Assembly (NCBI RefSeq): GCF_958298935.1
Contig: NC_084927.1
Location: 35,778,501 to 35,842,500, forward strand
DNA from: Phragmites australis
Lineage: Eukaryota; Streptophyta; Magnoliopsida; Poales; Poaceae
DNA length: 64,000 bases
Direction of reading: 5' to 3'
Of this stretch, positions 33,519 through 45,235 are shown piece after piece. The notes under the pieces were generated by a model. It had not been told where the DNA came from, did no database searches, and saw only the letters and a list, made by a program, of their open reading frames with translations. Every line of letters begins with the position of its first letter. Position 1 is the first letter of the stretch. The position numbers were made by a program, and so were the translations under genes.

Positions 33519-35800
33519 TGAATTTACATTAGCTATGTATGAGCAACTTTTAATGGCACTAAATTTGGCCAACCAACGACCAACTGTCAGCTTAATCAGT
33601 TTCTTCGTGGTCGAATGATCCTTGCCAAATTTTGCTTGGACTTAAGTTGGTCCTATATATCCCCGGACATGTTGTCTTCTCGAGTGAACCTTGCAACACT
33701 GCTGGTCTTTTTTCGCTGTTACTTCTTTCCTCAGGTGATGCGCGCACTAATGTATTTCCTTTTCATATGAGATTTGCCTAAGGGTGTCAGTATAATACTA
33801 TAATAACTACGAGGGAGTGAGGGATGCACCATGAGAAATGCAAGTGCAAACGCTTAGCTCCTCTAGTTATGGTCGTCCCGTTACTTGTCGCTATCAAGAG
33901 AGACATGAGCACTAGCTTTGACGCTGCAACCAGATGTCCTTATTGATAAAAGCGATTGTATGAATATTTATTTAAAGTAGAAATGTCTAAGTAATCAATT
34001 GTACCTATCGAAGAGGAAGCTGTAAGATTTTATATAAGTTCAGCCTCTCTTAGTATTTAGTAAACACGCACGTGTGTCGCACGTGTAATTTTTTACATCT
34101 ACGGTTTCTAATATATATGATCTAAAAGCATCAAGAATAAAAAATTATTATGGACTCAAAAATAATCTTAGCTACAATACTTCAAATGTGTAGGAGTACA
34201 AAATCTACAGGAAAAATATTTATTGAGTACTTCAGTGTTGTCGTTATGTAACAAAATTCTCACAAAGTCTTCAGCTGGAATCAGTACAATAAGTTAAATT
34301 TGGAGCATACGCCCTGACTGATCTTTTTATTGCACACCTTCTGGGGTAGAGTTGAACTATATTTATGTGACTGAGTCGATTCTGAAAATTAGAAGGTCCA
34401 AATTGAGACCATAGCCACCATAACTGCATAAGAAAACTGATATAGAGGAATGATCAATAATACTATAATTGATCTGCAAGAAGCTAGTTACCCTCAGTGC
34501 TGAACTGATTACATGCAAGATGGATGAACCCGATAATTGAAAACCAAAGCACATGAGTATCACCCTCGCCTCGACAGTGGTCAAGCAATCGCCGTTGTTA
34601 GTTGTACCGAGGCAATCACCGTAATCACCGTCTACAATAAAAAATTGCATGACAAATTGTCGAAAAGCATGGCTACCTAAAGTAAATCAGTCTAACAAAC
34701 ACACAAGCTGCAACCAATCACCGCTGCTAGTTTTGCCTAGGTTTTTCTTGTTTTCCCCTTGTTCAATCTGATGTAGACAGCAGGGGAAAGTCCACACATG
34801 AGCAACAGTTAACATTTCACTGTAGGTATATTAGCAAGACAAAACTGCATTTCATCGAATTGCATATGTTTATTTAGCAATTGTGAAACAGAGCCGACAC
34901 AGAAAGACTACTCAACTAGCCTAAAAATAAAAACCACCCTTCAATGAAAGGGTATACGTTTATTTTACAAAAATTGCCCATCCATTGGTATTGCTTCAAA
35001 TGAATTTTGAGTAGTACCTCCTTTGACAGCCCACAGTCATGACTCAGAGCCAGCTAAAAAGACAGCACATGCGAGGCCACTTATATGCACGCTTTGGCCA
35101 TAACCAACATGGGAGATGCTAAGAGATTTGCCTCTAGCAAAATACGATACATTCGAGAAGAAAATGTAAGACTACTGTCAACTACAAAGGAAGTTTAGCT
35201 CAAATTCCACACAGTGCACAAACTATGGAAACCTAGGAAACCAAATAAACTTTGATTATAATGCTATATTCGTTGCAACAGGAGCTATTAAAAAGCTGAA
35301 AATGGCTTTACCCATCTTAGAAATAAAAACAGTTACAAATAAAAATCAAAACACTATGGAATCATACCCCGCCTCATAAAAATGCTTCAATTTGAATAGG
35401 GCCAAAGGTTGTTCCAGAAACAACAGACTGTATTGGCTTGCCATTCGTAGTCACCAGCGTGGGCCCAGATCTCGTGCGAATGGCGGAAGGAGTAGCACGG
35501 GGAGGACAGGGGGAAGGAGCCCTCACCGGTGGTGGATGAAAAGGGGAAAGCAAATCTAAGGAGCTCTCGCCGAACTCTCATATGGGAAAGCAAATATCCA
35601 CTGTCCTCGACGCTAGTCTGATGAGCCCTCGCCAGATGTTCATGTGCGTCGCCGTTGAGGGAATCGGTGTGAGCGACGCTTGGGGGGGGGGGTCTGATCT
35701 ACATAGGGGAAGGGGTCGGGGAGGAGGGGTGGGTTGGGCCGCCGAAGAGGGGATCGGTGTGAGCGATCGGGGGAGTAGCACGACGATCACGTGCGTTGCC
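33519..35800. other. Intergenic region, no supportable gene
   Basis: Mixed AT-rich sequence. Near 34060-34110 there is an AAACACGCACGTGTGTCGCACGTGT-like palindromic segment of the kind found in many grass transposons. From 35390 to 35800, GC-rich sequence repeats GAGGGGATCGGTGTGAGCG-like words three times. Frames over it read the repeats and show no domain. Confidence 0.4.
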
Positions 35801-35824
35801 AGCGAGGGGATCTCTGTGAGTGGT

Positions 35825-36625
35825 GCAGGGGGAAGGGTGCAGCTTGAGGACGCCGGGGCCGGAGGCGGGCACACTGGTGCTGGAGGTGGTGGATGCCGGG
35901 GGCAGGCGAGGCGGCGTAGATGGAGACCACAGCTAGCGACGACTATTTTTGTGTCAGGGGTGGGTGGGAGGGGGGCGATGGTTGTGGGATCGGTTGTGGC
36001 AGACAGAAGATGCGACGTATTATGGTGGGGAAGTGAGGACCGTTGGATTGGATTCGGAGGGGCTGGATGAGGTGCTCAGTACCAAATGCATTCACGCCTT
36101 TATATGTTAGATAGATAACTATGCTGCCTTGTTTAATCTCAAGAGAAGACAATTATAATAGGGATGTGTCTAGATCTACTTATATGAATCTTATCGAATT
36201 CTCTTGTCAGAGGGGTTAGAGGAGGGGGCACCGCGAGCTGAGGATGCCGGGGCTGGAGGCGAGCGCACTGGGGCTAGAGGTGGTGGATGCCAGGGGTAGG
36301 CGGGGCGCCAGAGATGGAGACCACAGCTAGCGACAATTATTTTTGTGTTGGGGTGGGTGGGAGGGGGCGCGATGGTTGTGAGATTGGGTTGAGGCAGATA
36401 GAAGATGTGACACATTGCGGTGGGGGAAGTGAGGACCGTTGGATTGGATTCGGAGGGGCTGGATGAGGTGCTCAATACCAAATGCTTCATGCCTTTATAG
36501 GTTAGATAATAGCACTACGTCATGTACTGTCTTGTTTAATTTAAGAGAAGACAATTATAATAGGGATACGTCTAGATCTACTCATATGAATTTCACCAAG
36601 TTCTTTCGTATTCTAAATCATGAAA
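35825..36625. repeat. About 400-bp tandem duplication
   Basis: Two consecutive copies, each going from GAGGAYGCCGGGGCYGGAGG through GGAGACCACAGCTAGCGAC, GAGGACCGTTGGATTGGATT, GTGCTCARTACCAAATGC and GAAGACAATTATAATAGGGA to TCTAGATCTACT. Spacing is 394 bp at the left end and 402 at the right, with small indels. No known gene product. Confidence 0.85.
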
Positions 36626-37700
36626 CTCTTGTCGGATAAATCTGATCGTGACTTGAGTATACTGTGAATCTTAATGATTTGTTTTTTACTTCTATATGGC
36701 ATAATATTGCTCCTGTTGGACTCTCCTTCTAGCTTGTCTTTTTGGTCTTCTCCCTACACTCCCTTTCGATATACCTCCTCCGCTCCTTATATAGTCGGAT
36801 CAATAAAACATATCTTACTCAGAGTCTCGACTCCCTTCGATATACCTCCCCCGCTCCTTATATAGTTAGGTAAAAACATATATCTTACTCAGAGTATCGA
36901 GCATAATCTTCTCACACTGTGTTATCTGGAGAATTATTTCATAATCTGATGATAGTTTCTATACAGAATACAATGAATTGTTTGGAATATCCACACATAC
37001 CTTATTTACCTCATGACGATTAATAAACCTATAGTATAAAGTGACGGATATGTATACGATGATACTTTATCCTCATAATATATTGTGTTTCTATTAATTT
37101 TCCTAATTATTAATTATCAAATCCATGTCACAAGTTAACTGATCTTATGTTACACCGGAACAATAGTTTTCATCTCAAACTTAATTACTACACATTAATA
37201 CTCCAAAACTTAGTTCTCTCTTTAGTTTGTCCCATGTAAAAAAACAATGTGTATTCCAACGCAAGAAATTCTTCTACTTTAACGTGATCACTAGCACTGT
37301 GTTCATGCGTCGAACTATTAATGATTTATTTGTTTTAGTTATGGATTATAAAAAACAGTTGTAGATTGTGGATCGTAAAAAATTGGATTATAAAAGTTAA
37401 ATTGTTAATTGGATTGTACAATATACCGAATCTGATGGAAAACAGATTGCTAGATCATTACAATATAGAGATTAAATTATACCATATAGCTTTTACAATC
37501 TAACATGTTTATTTTAACTTGTAGATTATGATAAAAAAACTAAAATAAACGGACCCTAAAACCCAATTCTATCTTAAAGTTGCATCCATTTAGATCAAAG
37601 CACATGCTTTTGCAAGCATGAACCTTGGGAAAAAGCGCAACAGTAGTCAGAATACAGTGGCACGCCCGTAGACGGCAAACAAGCTTGGGGCGCTCCACCC
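36626..37700. other. Intergenic AT-rich region with a 71-bp tandem duplication
   Basis: TCGATATACCTCCYCCGCTC..TTATATAG..CATATCTTACTCAGAGT occurs twice (about 36766 and 36837, period 71 bp). The remainder up to the gene promoter is AT-rich with no gene. From about 37700 the KAS III promoter and leader begin. Confidence 0.6.
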
Positions 37701-38028
37701 ATAGATTGGTGCTCCACCCATAGATTGGTGTGTCAGCAGGGGAGGGCAAAGCCAATGAAGCCATCGGCCACATCGCCTTCCCCTTAAGAAACCTCCCTCT
37801 CCTCGGGGCGGAGCTTTCGAAGCTCGCCCACTCTCTCTCACCCTCGCAACCATCACCGCCGCCCACCGTTCCCAACGCCGCCGCATCTATATCTACTCCT
37901 TCTCGCATGCCCCGCCCGCCGCCGCCGCCGCTGCCCCCTCCTCCTCCCGCCCCCAAGTGACAGTGACTCCCTCCGCCGCCGCCGCATCTCTCCCTCGCCC
38001 CGCCGCGAGATCTCCGGCTGCCTGCGTC
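37701..38028 (+). promoter_or_regulatory. KAS III promoter and 5'UTR region
   Basis: A short direct repeat (CTCCACCCATAGATTGGTG twice at 37695-37730) precedes a CT-rich, GC-rich leader. Frames here can be opened only from non-ATG codons. The first ATG in the coding phase is at 38029. Confidence 0.45.
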
Positions 38029-41000
38029 ATGGTCGCCGCCTCCGGCCTCGCGCCGCCGCGGGCGGCCGCCCCCTGTCCGCGCACGCGCGGCGGCCTCCGG
38101 CCCGGCTTCCTCCGATTCGTGCCGCCTGTGGCGCCGCCGCCGCAGCAGCTTCGTTGCTGCGCCTCCACCGTCGACGACAGCGTGGTATGCGCAGCGGCCT
38201 CCAAGCCCCGCCTCCCCAGGTAACGCTGGAATCTCTACGCATGTAGTACCTCATACGCGCAATGATTGGTGCGGTGCGATGCGATTTCTTGCGCGGTAGG
38301 TGGGATGAGATCTTCTAGTATGCTCTTGTACAGTTACTGTGATTTTTGTGTTTCGCATACGGGAGGGTGTTCCGTTTCGGTGGTTTTTGTGCGAAGGGAG
38401 GGCATTTTTTTCGCTGGTTCTGCGGGAATGGTGGTATTTTCAGGCGATGCGTATTTGATTTCGCCGGTTTTGTGGAAGTGTTGGCTCGCACTGCAGAAGG
38501 TAGCTCCGGGACTTGCTTTTCTGTACTTGGGGTTTTTACGGGCTTCGTATGATTGAAATCCTGTAGTTCCATGTAGTCAGAATGTCGTAACTGTTCCGGA
38601 GGCTCCATGCGTTGATACTCCGATGATGTGCTGTAGTAGTAGTATAGATGCCTTTAGTTGATAGTATTACTGTGTCACTGGAATAGGCCACCCTGATGCA
38701 TAGAGTAAATAGACGGTAGGTTGCGATTTCTCCGATCATTGACCGGGATCTGCATCTACTCAGTTTATTCATTAAGTGTGATGGTGAATGTTGCCGTTTT
38801 TGTAGTCGTCACTGTATGGCAATGGTTGTGTTGGTCCAACTGTCTTGATGGGATAAATTCATTTATTTGCGCCTTTTGTTAAGGAGCCTACAATATCCAC
38901 CAGTAGCATGAACTCTCTTAACTAACATGAATGAAAATTGCAGAGTGGTTGGTATGGGTTCAAAGCTCGTTGGATGCGGGTCGGCCATCCCAACACTTAG
39001 CATTTCAAATGATGACCTTTCAAAAATAGTTGAAACATCAGATGAATGGATCGCGGCTCGAACTGGGATTCGGAATAGGCGAGTTCTTTCAGGTAATTAT
39101 GATTTTTTCTCTTTTTTATTCTTCAATTAAGTAACCTTATTAGGGTCAGTTTTGTCTCCTAGACTAAACTTATACAGCAAATGTTCGTTGGTATTTCCTT
39201 TTTAGTTAGAGTCATAACTGTGGATGATGTGTGCAACTGTTCATGTCATCACTTGTGATGGTTGAAGCAGTTTTAGGTCATAAATCATAGCGATTTTGAT
39301 TCTGTTGAGCTTCTGATAGAAATTGTGTTTTACAGACTGCATGAAAATAATTTCTGGAAAGACTATATGAACAATAAGAATGAGATTAGGAATTAAAAAA
39401 ATGAAAACTGATATCAAGGGTCTACCGTCTATGCATTGTTATGCTGTCTTCTGTCTAGTTGACCTCGAATATATACAAACAAATGCAGCATTTTCACCTT
39501 TTGAGTGCGGTTTTGAACTACCGATTTACTTAATTGCAAGTAACAAATTAAGTTTACGATGAAAACTATAAATCAATCACTGGTCCAATTTGACTATACT
39601 TAATTGCAAGTAACAAATTAAGTTTACGACAAAAACTATAAATCGATCACTGGTCCAATTTGACTACCTCTACAGAAGCTCAGCAGAAAACTGTTGATTG
39701 TTGTTTGAAGTTTGTGGCTGTTGTCACTAATTTACTATAGATGTGAATAACAACATTTAAAGCTGGTGTCTGCTCGAGTAAGCAGGCAATCATATTTTAA
39801 TGTCACAGTTTCAGGTGCAACAGCTGTTTAGTTTTGGAGATACATTTATTTCCTTATGTTCTACTTATCAACTGTGACAGGAGATGAAACATTGCGGGGG
39901 CTCTCAATACAGGCAGCACAAAGGGCTCTTGAGATGGCTCAAGTAAAAGCTGATGATGTTGATCTTGTTCTCCTTTGTACATCTACTCCAGATGATCTGT
40001 TCGGAGGTGCTGCTCAGGTATTGTAACATATATTTGAGCATCAGAACAGTTGTCTCTAATGTCTTTTGGATTATGCTTAATCTTTCAAAACTAAAATTAA
40101 GTATTTTGAAACGCTAAAGGCTACTGTAAAGCTTTGTTTATTGTTAAACGACGTGGACCATAGTCCTGCGCTTCTGTTATCTATTGCTTGTCAGCACTAT
40201 AAGAGCTACTGCTTGTTTATACATTCAGTGGGCGTCATCATCTCTTGCTAATATCTATTTTACACTTTTACTGTATTTTACCATAACCCAGCCTGGGTAG
40301 AAGGGAACATTTTTCATGTTGAAGGGGTTTGTTATTGACTATAAATGCTCTTGTATTTTATTGTTTTCTGTGTTCTCTGTTCAGTACTATTAGTATTTTA
40401 AACCACCATTAAACCATTATTTATGATCGCAAATGCACATTAGCTGGGGTACTCTGTTGTGCTTTTTATATTTTCATTTTGTGCACTGTTACAAAAAATC
40501 ATTTGTATAAAATGCAAACAGGTGCTGACGGAAGTGGGGTGCACAAATGCATTTGGATTTGATATTACAGCTGCCTGCAGTGGGTTCATAGTGGGCTTAA
40601 TCACAGCTACTCGTTTTATCAAAGGTCATTGAGTTATTAAATATTTATTTGAGCTTGTTATTGGCACATCATTTGACTAATACAGTCTGCTGTTGTAGGT
40701 GGAGGTGTTCGGAATGTCCTAGTAGTTGGTGCAGACGCTCTTTCAAAATTCGTGGATTGGACAGACAGAGGTACATGCATCCTTTTTGGTGATGCTGCCG
40801 GAGCTGTGTTGGTTCAGGTATCTGTTATTTCCTGTGTAAATATTGATATTCTTCACCTTTCTCAGTACAGTAGTTAATAATCCAAGGCTAAATTGGGTTG
40901 AATTTTATTTGGATGGGCCTTTGTTGAGTAAGACACACGAGAAATCATGTTGGGTGGTGTGGCCTGTATATTATGAAGTCTTTCTGCAAATTCTTTTGTT

Positions 41001-41686
41001 CAACTTCTTAATTTAGAATTTTGCAGGCATGCAGTGCTGATGAAGATGGCTTGCTAGGTTTTTGCATTCAAAGTGATGGCAACGGACAAAAGTGTGACTT
41101 CCTTTTGAAGTGTTGTGAGATACCGAGATTCCATATTAAATATATGTTGGCTTACTTACTTTCTCTTTATTTTTATAGGCACCTAAATGCTGGAACACTA
41201 AACGTTGAGTCAATCTTGTTCAATACCAATGGTGTTCCTGGATTCCCACCAAAAAAGGCAACCTACTCATGCATTCAAATGAACGGAAAGGAAGTTTTCC
41301 GATTTGCTGTGCGTTTCGTACCACAGTCCATTGAGAAGGCACTAGAAGAGGCTGGTTTACCTGCATCCAGTATCGATTGGCTATTGCTACATCAAGTGAG
41401 TATCCTGATTAAGAAAATACTTGACCTGAAGCATTTCTGATCCAATTGATCCTCTGTGTTACAGGCTAATCAGCGGATTATTGATGCTGCTGCCAGCCGG
41501 TTAGATATCCCATCTGATAAAGTTATTTCAAATCTTGCTAATTACGGCAACACCAGTGCCGCATCCATTCCATTAGCATTGGATGAGGCTGTTCGCAGCG
41601 GCAAGGTGAAGACCGGTGATACTATTGCAGCATCAGGTTTTGGAGCTGGACTCACATGGGGTTCGGCTATTGTCAAATGGGGCTGA
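38029..41686 (+). CDS. KASIII: Plastid 3-oxoacyl-[ACP] synthase III (KAS III), complete
   Basis: Catalyses the first condensation of plastid type II fatty acid synthesis, acetyl-CoA with malonyl-ACP. Eight exons join in frame with GT..AG introns: 38029-38219, 38944-39092, 39881-40017, 40522-40624, 40699-40817, 41027-41091, 41179-41395 and 41465-41686, giving 400 aa. Residues 1 to about 63 are an Ala/Pro/Arg-rich plastid transit peptide. The mature enzyme starts near [17 protein letters not shown]. The Cys-His-Asn triad is visible: Cys178 in DITAACSGF, His326 in LLLHQANQRI, Asn356 in NYGNTS. Other family blocks are [43 protein letters not shown] and [15 protein letters not shown]. Length equals the usual plant enzyme. 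Intron 2 carries a 70-bp tandem duplication. Nothing suggests loss of function. Confidence 0.97.
39528..39667. repeat. 70-bp tandem duplication in KAS III intron 2
   Basis: TTAATTGCAAGTAACAAATT starts near 39531 and again at 39601. The copies differ at only a few bases, so the duplication is recent. It lies wholly within the intron. Confidence 0.9.
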
Positions 41687-42829
41687 TCATTCCACGTGAA
41701 CTACGGCATCACATGAAAGAGATGGCTTCAAACGCTCTACATGGCCTTGGGGGCCTATATTTAATGGTCCATTTACCCATTTCTCCCTGCAACATTTTTC
41801 TTTTGCATCTGTCGTCTTTTTTGCACATGAAAAATCAGTGGCATTTTGCCCTTTTCATCTATTCTTTTGGCTCATTACACAGCTCTGTTGTCCATGTGGT
41901 TAGTTTGTAATGTAGTTCTCCGTAGTTTGAGATGACAATGGTGACACTAAAGAGGATATTATACTGTAAAGTTAATGGGCCTTAACAAGATTTTGTCTGA
42001 AATTTTATTGAACTGTGGTCGATCTTGTGGCCTCAAGCAATAAGCATGTACAACGACAGATGGACATATGCTGTAGACCAATGCTGAACACAATGCTTAG
42101 TGTAATGTGTTTTGCTTTTGTTATGTTCCCTACGGTTAAAAAAAAAGTCACTGTTTTCGTTGTCCATTTTTTTTACTTTTTAAATATAAGCTATCCATAT
42201 TTCTGAATAATCAGAATGGTATACGAAAAAGATTGTGTGTAAATTCATGTACAATACTTTAGTAGTAGTGTAATTTAATAGGTTTTATAAACGTATTGAG
42301 ACCGTGATTAGCAGCCAAAGTGCTTGACGTGGAGTTTTCCGTGTGTCTGTGTGATTTTTTTTTGGGGTCGAATTTAGGCGAGGTTTTTGCTAGCGATATC
42401 AATTCAGCAGCCATCTTTAGTTCATAGCCCCCTCCTAAAAAAATGATCAGTTGTTTCTAGAGGAAGTTGTAAATTTGATTGGCACTGTATTTGCTTATAG
42501 GCTATCACAAAAAGAATACCTCGTATGATTTTTTCTCTCTCTCTCTCCCGTACTCCTTTTAATTTCAAAACTAGTACTAGAATAAATAATAGAGTGATGG
42601 ACTCGATTAGAAATTTATTGATGGTTTTTGTAAATACCCCGATATCAGTTGAGTGACGGTATATTACTATGACCAACATTTGAATCCAAGACTTCTTTCG
42701 TAAACTTCATACTCAGTTGAACCAAGTAATCGCTAAAAATCTGGCAGACAAAGGAACACCGAAACGAGGCCATGAAAACGACGGGCAGTTCAATAAACTA
42801 AAACGAAATAAAAAAGAACAAAAAATAAT
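41687..42829. other. KAS III 3' flank and intergenic DNA
   Basis: The KAS III 3'UTR probably ends within the first 300 bp. The rest is AT-rich with a (CT)n tract near 42535-42548 and no recognisable gene. Confidence 0.45.
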
Positions 42830-42902
42830 TCCATTGCCGGGGTTTTAACCCGGGTCGCCTGGGTGAAAGCCAGAAATCCTAAGCGGACTAGACGACAATT
42901 GA
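42830..42902 (-). tRNA. tRNA-Glu(UUC)-like sequence, partly degenerate
   Basis: Read on the minus strand, 73 nt fold as a tRNA. Acceptor TCAATTG pairs with CAATGGA at six of seven positions. D-stem GTCT/AGGA. Anticodon arm TCTGG-CTTTCAC-CCAGG gives anticodon TTC (Glu). T-stem CCGGG/CCCGG. A run of six T lies a few bases downstream, a pol III terminator. It departs from functional plant tRNA-Glu: the D loop lacks the conserved GG, and the T loop reads TTAAAAC instead of TTCAA-type. So it may be a pseudogene or a tRNA-derived sequence. No intron is present. Confidence 0.6.
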
Positions 42903-42978
42903 TTTGTTGTAGACAAATCCAATTACGCAATGCGAACATTGCTTCTACATTTCTGCGCATCGAAGATATTTTCCCAAG

Positions 42979-44120
42979 CTAGGTGGCATAGTGGGTGATG
43001 TGGACGACGTCCTCGGGCCTGGACGGCGGATGGGTCTTGTTCCTCATCCGCAACTGCTGGTACTCCCTGAACAGGAACCCCCTGTACCGTGGCGCCTCGC
43101 CGATCTTGGCCGTGAACTCCGGCAGCGGCTCGACCCACTTGTCGCCGTGGATGTTGAAGAAGAACGCGAACGAGTGCCTGTGCACTGGCTTCCTCACCAC
43201 CCGGTGCGTCGCGCTCTTCAACTTGTTGTTGCTCAGCACCTACTTACCAAAGTTGATCAAAACGTACAACATGTAGCTTGGTGTATGTTTATTATATCGA
43301 GTAGGATCTGTTCTTGGGACAGTGTTGTTCTGTACGTACCTGTATGACATCGCCTATGTTGACGATGATGCTGCCGTCGACGGGCTCCGCCGGGACCCAG
43401 TCGCCGTCCTTGAGGACCTCGAGGCCCCCGACGCCGTCCTGGAAGACGAAGGTGATGCAGTTGCCGTCCTCGTGCTCGCTGAGGCCGTTGTTCTCCGCCG
43501 CCGTTGCCTGGAAGTAGCGTAGCGCAGCCATGAAATCGAAGCCGCGGTCGCTGTTGTAGTCCTTGAGAAAGCCCGGCGGGAGGCCCATGCACTCGTTCAG
43601 GATCTCTTGGATGCGCAGCCCCAGCTCGGTGAGCTTGCCGTAGCACTCCTCCACTGCCTCTCTGAAGATGCCAAAATTGGATGTATCAAGACAATTTTCT
43701 TTTACAAATTAATCATGATGTCCGAACTCTAAAATTGTACTACTCAACTGACCTGAATCCGGCTGGCTCAGTGGGGTACACGTTGAACCCGAGCCTCGGA
43801 TCAAACACCAGCACGTACTCGTTCTTGTCGGCAGAGTGCATCGGCTGCCGCGCGTAGCCTGCCGGTAGGGGCGCCTTGGACCCCTCGACCGGCCGGATCT
43901 TGGCCTTCTCCTCGTTCGGCAGCGCGAAGAACGCGGCTGACAGCTCGAGCGCGCGCGCCATGAGCTCGTCCGGCACGCCGTGGTTGACGGCGCGGAAGAA
44001 CCCGTGCGTGCGGCAGGCCTCGCGCACGGCCTCGGTGGCGCGGGCCATGCCGCCCTTGTCGTCCCCACCGGCGAAGAAAGGCGCCAGGTCCACGATGGGG
44101 AGCGCGTCGGTGACCGCCAT
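42979..44120 (-). CDS. 2-oxoglutarate/Fe(II)-dependent dioxygenase (plant DOXC class), complete
   Basis: Three exons, 44120-43753, 43661-43340 and 43239-42979, join in frame to 316 aa. The N-terminal DIOX_N block has LPIVDLAPFF, CRTHGFFRAVNHGVPDEL and FFALPNEEKAKI. The double-stranded beta-helix has the iron ligands His186 and Asp188 (SEHEDGN) and His242 (SATHRVV). The 2-oxoglutarate-binding Arg251-x-Ser253 is in HRHSFAFFFN. Such enzymes act in hormone (gibberellin, salicylate, auxin) and specialised metabolism. The substrate cannot be told from the sequence, so no gene name is given. The start at 44120 gives MAVTDALPIVDLAP. An earlier in-frame ATG (44183) lies by a TTTACAG splice-like site and is less likely. 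The gene has the normal length and all catalytic residues. Its promoter is interrupted by the inverted repeat at 44404. Confidence 0.94.
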
Positions 44121-44392
44121 GTCGCCGCCGGTATCGCTTGGATCGTGGCGGAAGAGTGTCGTCGTTGCCTGTAAACAGGACAAGATTAAGATGCCACTGA
44201 CATATGCTTGTGATCACGCGCTCCGGTTGCAGACAAAAAGTGATTGTCAGCGCTACATCGGCAACGCCAGTGAGGGATGGACCAGCCGAAGGGTATGCAA
44301 GAAGGAGCCACAGGGCCAAGATGGTTAACCAACGTGTGAGTTGGCCGGAGTGGGCTTGAGGAGTGAGTGCGGGCTGGGCCTGTTGTCATCGA

Positions 44393-44400
44393 TATAAATA
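44393..44400 (-). promoter_or_regulatory. TATA box of the dioxygenase gene, at an inserted element's edge
   Basis: TATTTATA on the minus strand, 273 bp upstream of the start codon, leaving a leader of about 240 nt. Its upstream half is part of the AAATAGAA target duplication (44396-44403) of the inverted repeat that follows. So the element landed in or directly against this box. Confidence 0.6.
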
Positions 44401-44403
44401 GAA

Positions 44404-45227
44404 GGGAAAACTGCAAAAAAAACCCAAAAGTCACTTGGATTTTGACTTTTCTCCTAAAAGTTGTTTTGTTGCAACCCCCAAAGTTTGACTTTGTTGCAAA
44501 AACACCCCTAAAAATTCAAAAAAATAAAAAATCATTAAAAAAATTCTAAAAAAAACTAGAAACAATTCTAAGACCTTATGTGAAATTTGTTTTCAAAAAT
44601 AATATCCTTTGCATCATATTTCATGGAGAGGAAGTTTGAAAAAAAAAAGAAAAATATACAGCTCATTTATTAACTCATGTTATTTTAACTTTTTCATATC
44701 TACCATTATTTTTTCTACATAAATAATTATTTAAGTAAACTAATAAAAGTGGTTTCACTAATTTTGGGGTGTTATGGATTAGTTATGAATTAATCTATCT
44801 GCAACACATTTACTTAATCCTGCACGTTACAATAACTATTTCAAGATTTCATGTATTTTTACAAGATAGAGGATCATGTAATAAGACTAAAAAATTTTGT
44901 TTCATGATTTTTGGAATAGTAAATAATTAACTATGCATTTAACTCGAATTAATAAATGAGTTGCACGTTTTTTTTCAAACTTACTCTCTATGAAATATGA
45001 TGCAAATGATATTATTTTTGAAAACAAATTTCACAAAAGGTCTTATAATTGTCTCTAGTTTTTTTAGAATTTTTTGTGATTTTTTTTTAATTTTTTTTGA
45101 ATTTTTGGGGATGTTTTTACAACAAAATCAAACCTTTGAGGGTTTTTTTTGCAACAAAACAACTTTTGGGGGGGAAAGTCAAAATCCAAGTGACTTTAGG
45201 GGGGGGGGGGGGTTTGCATTTATCCCT
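44404..45227. mobile_element. 824-bp foldback element with arms of about 280 bp
   Basis: The left arm (from GGGAAAACTGCAAA, with AAGTCACTTGGATTTTGACTTT, CAACAAAATCAAA-type and GAAATTTGTTTTCAAAAATAAT blocks) recurs as its reverse complement in the right arm, ending TTTGCATTTATCCCT. Pairing continues inward to the CTCATTTATTAA blocks (about 44665 and 44955). An 8-bp direct duplication AAATAGAA flanks the element (44396-44403 and 45228-45235), as for hAT-like insertion. There is no coding capacity. Poly-A/T and poly-G runs in the arms have diverged in length. A transcript crossing it would form a long hairpin. Confidence 0.85.
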
Positions 45228-45235
45228 AAATAGAA

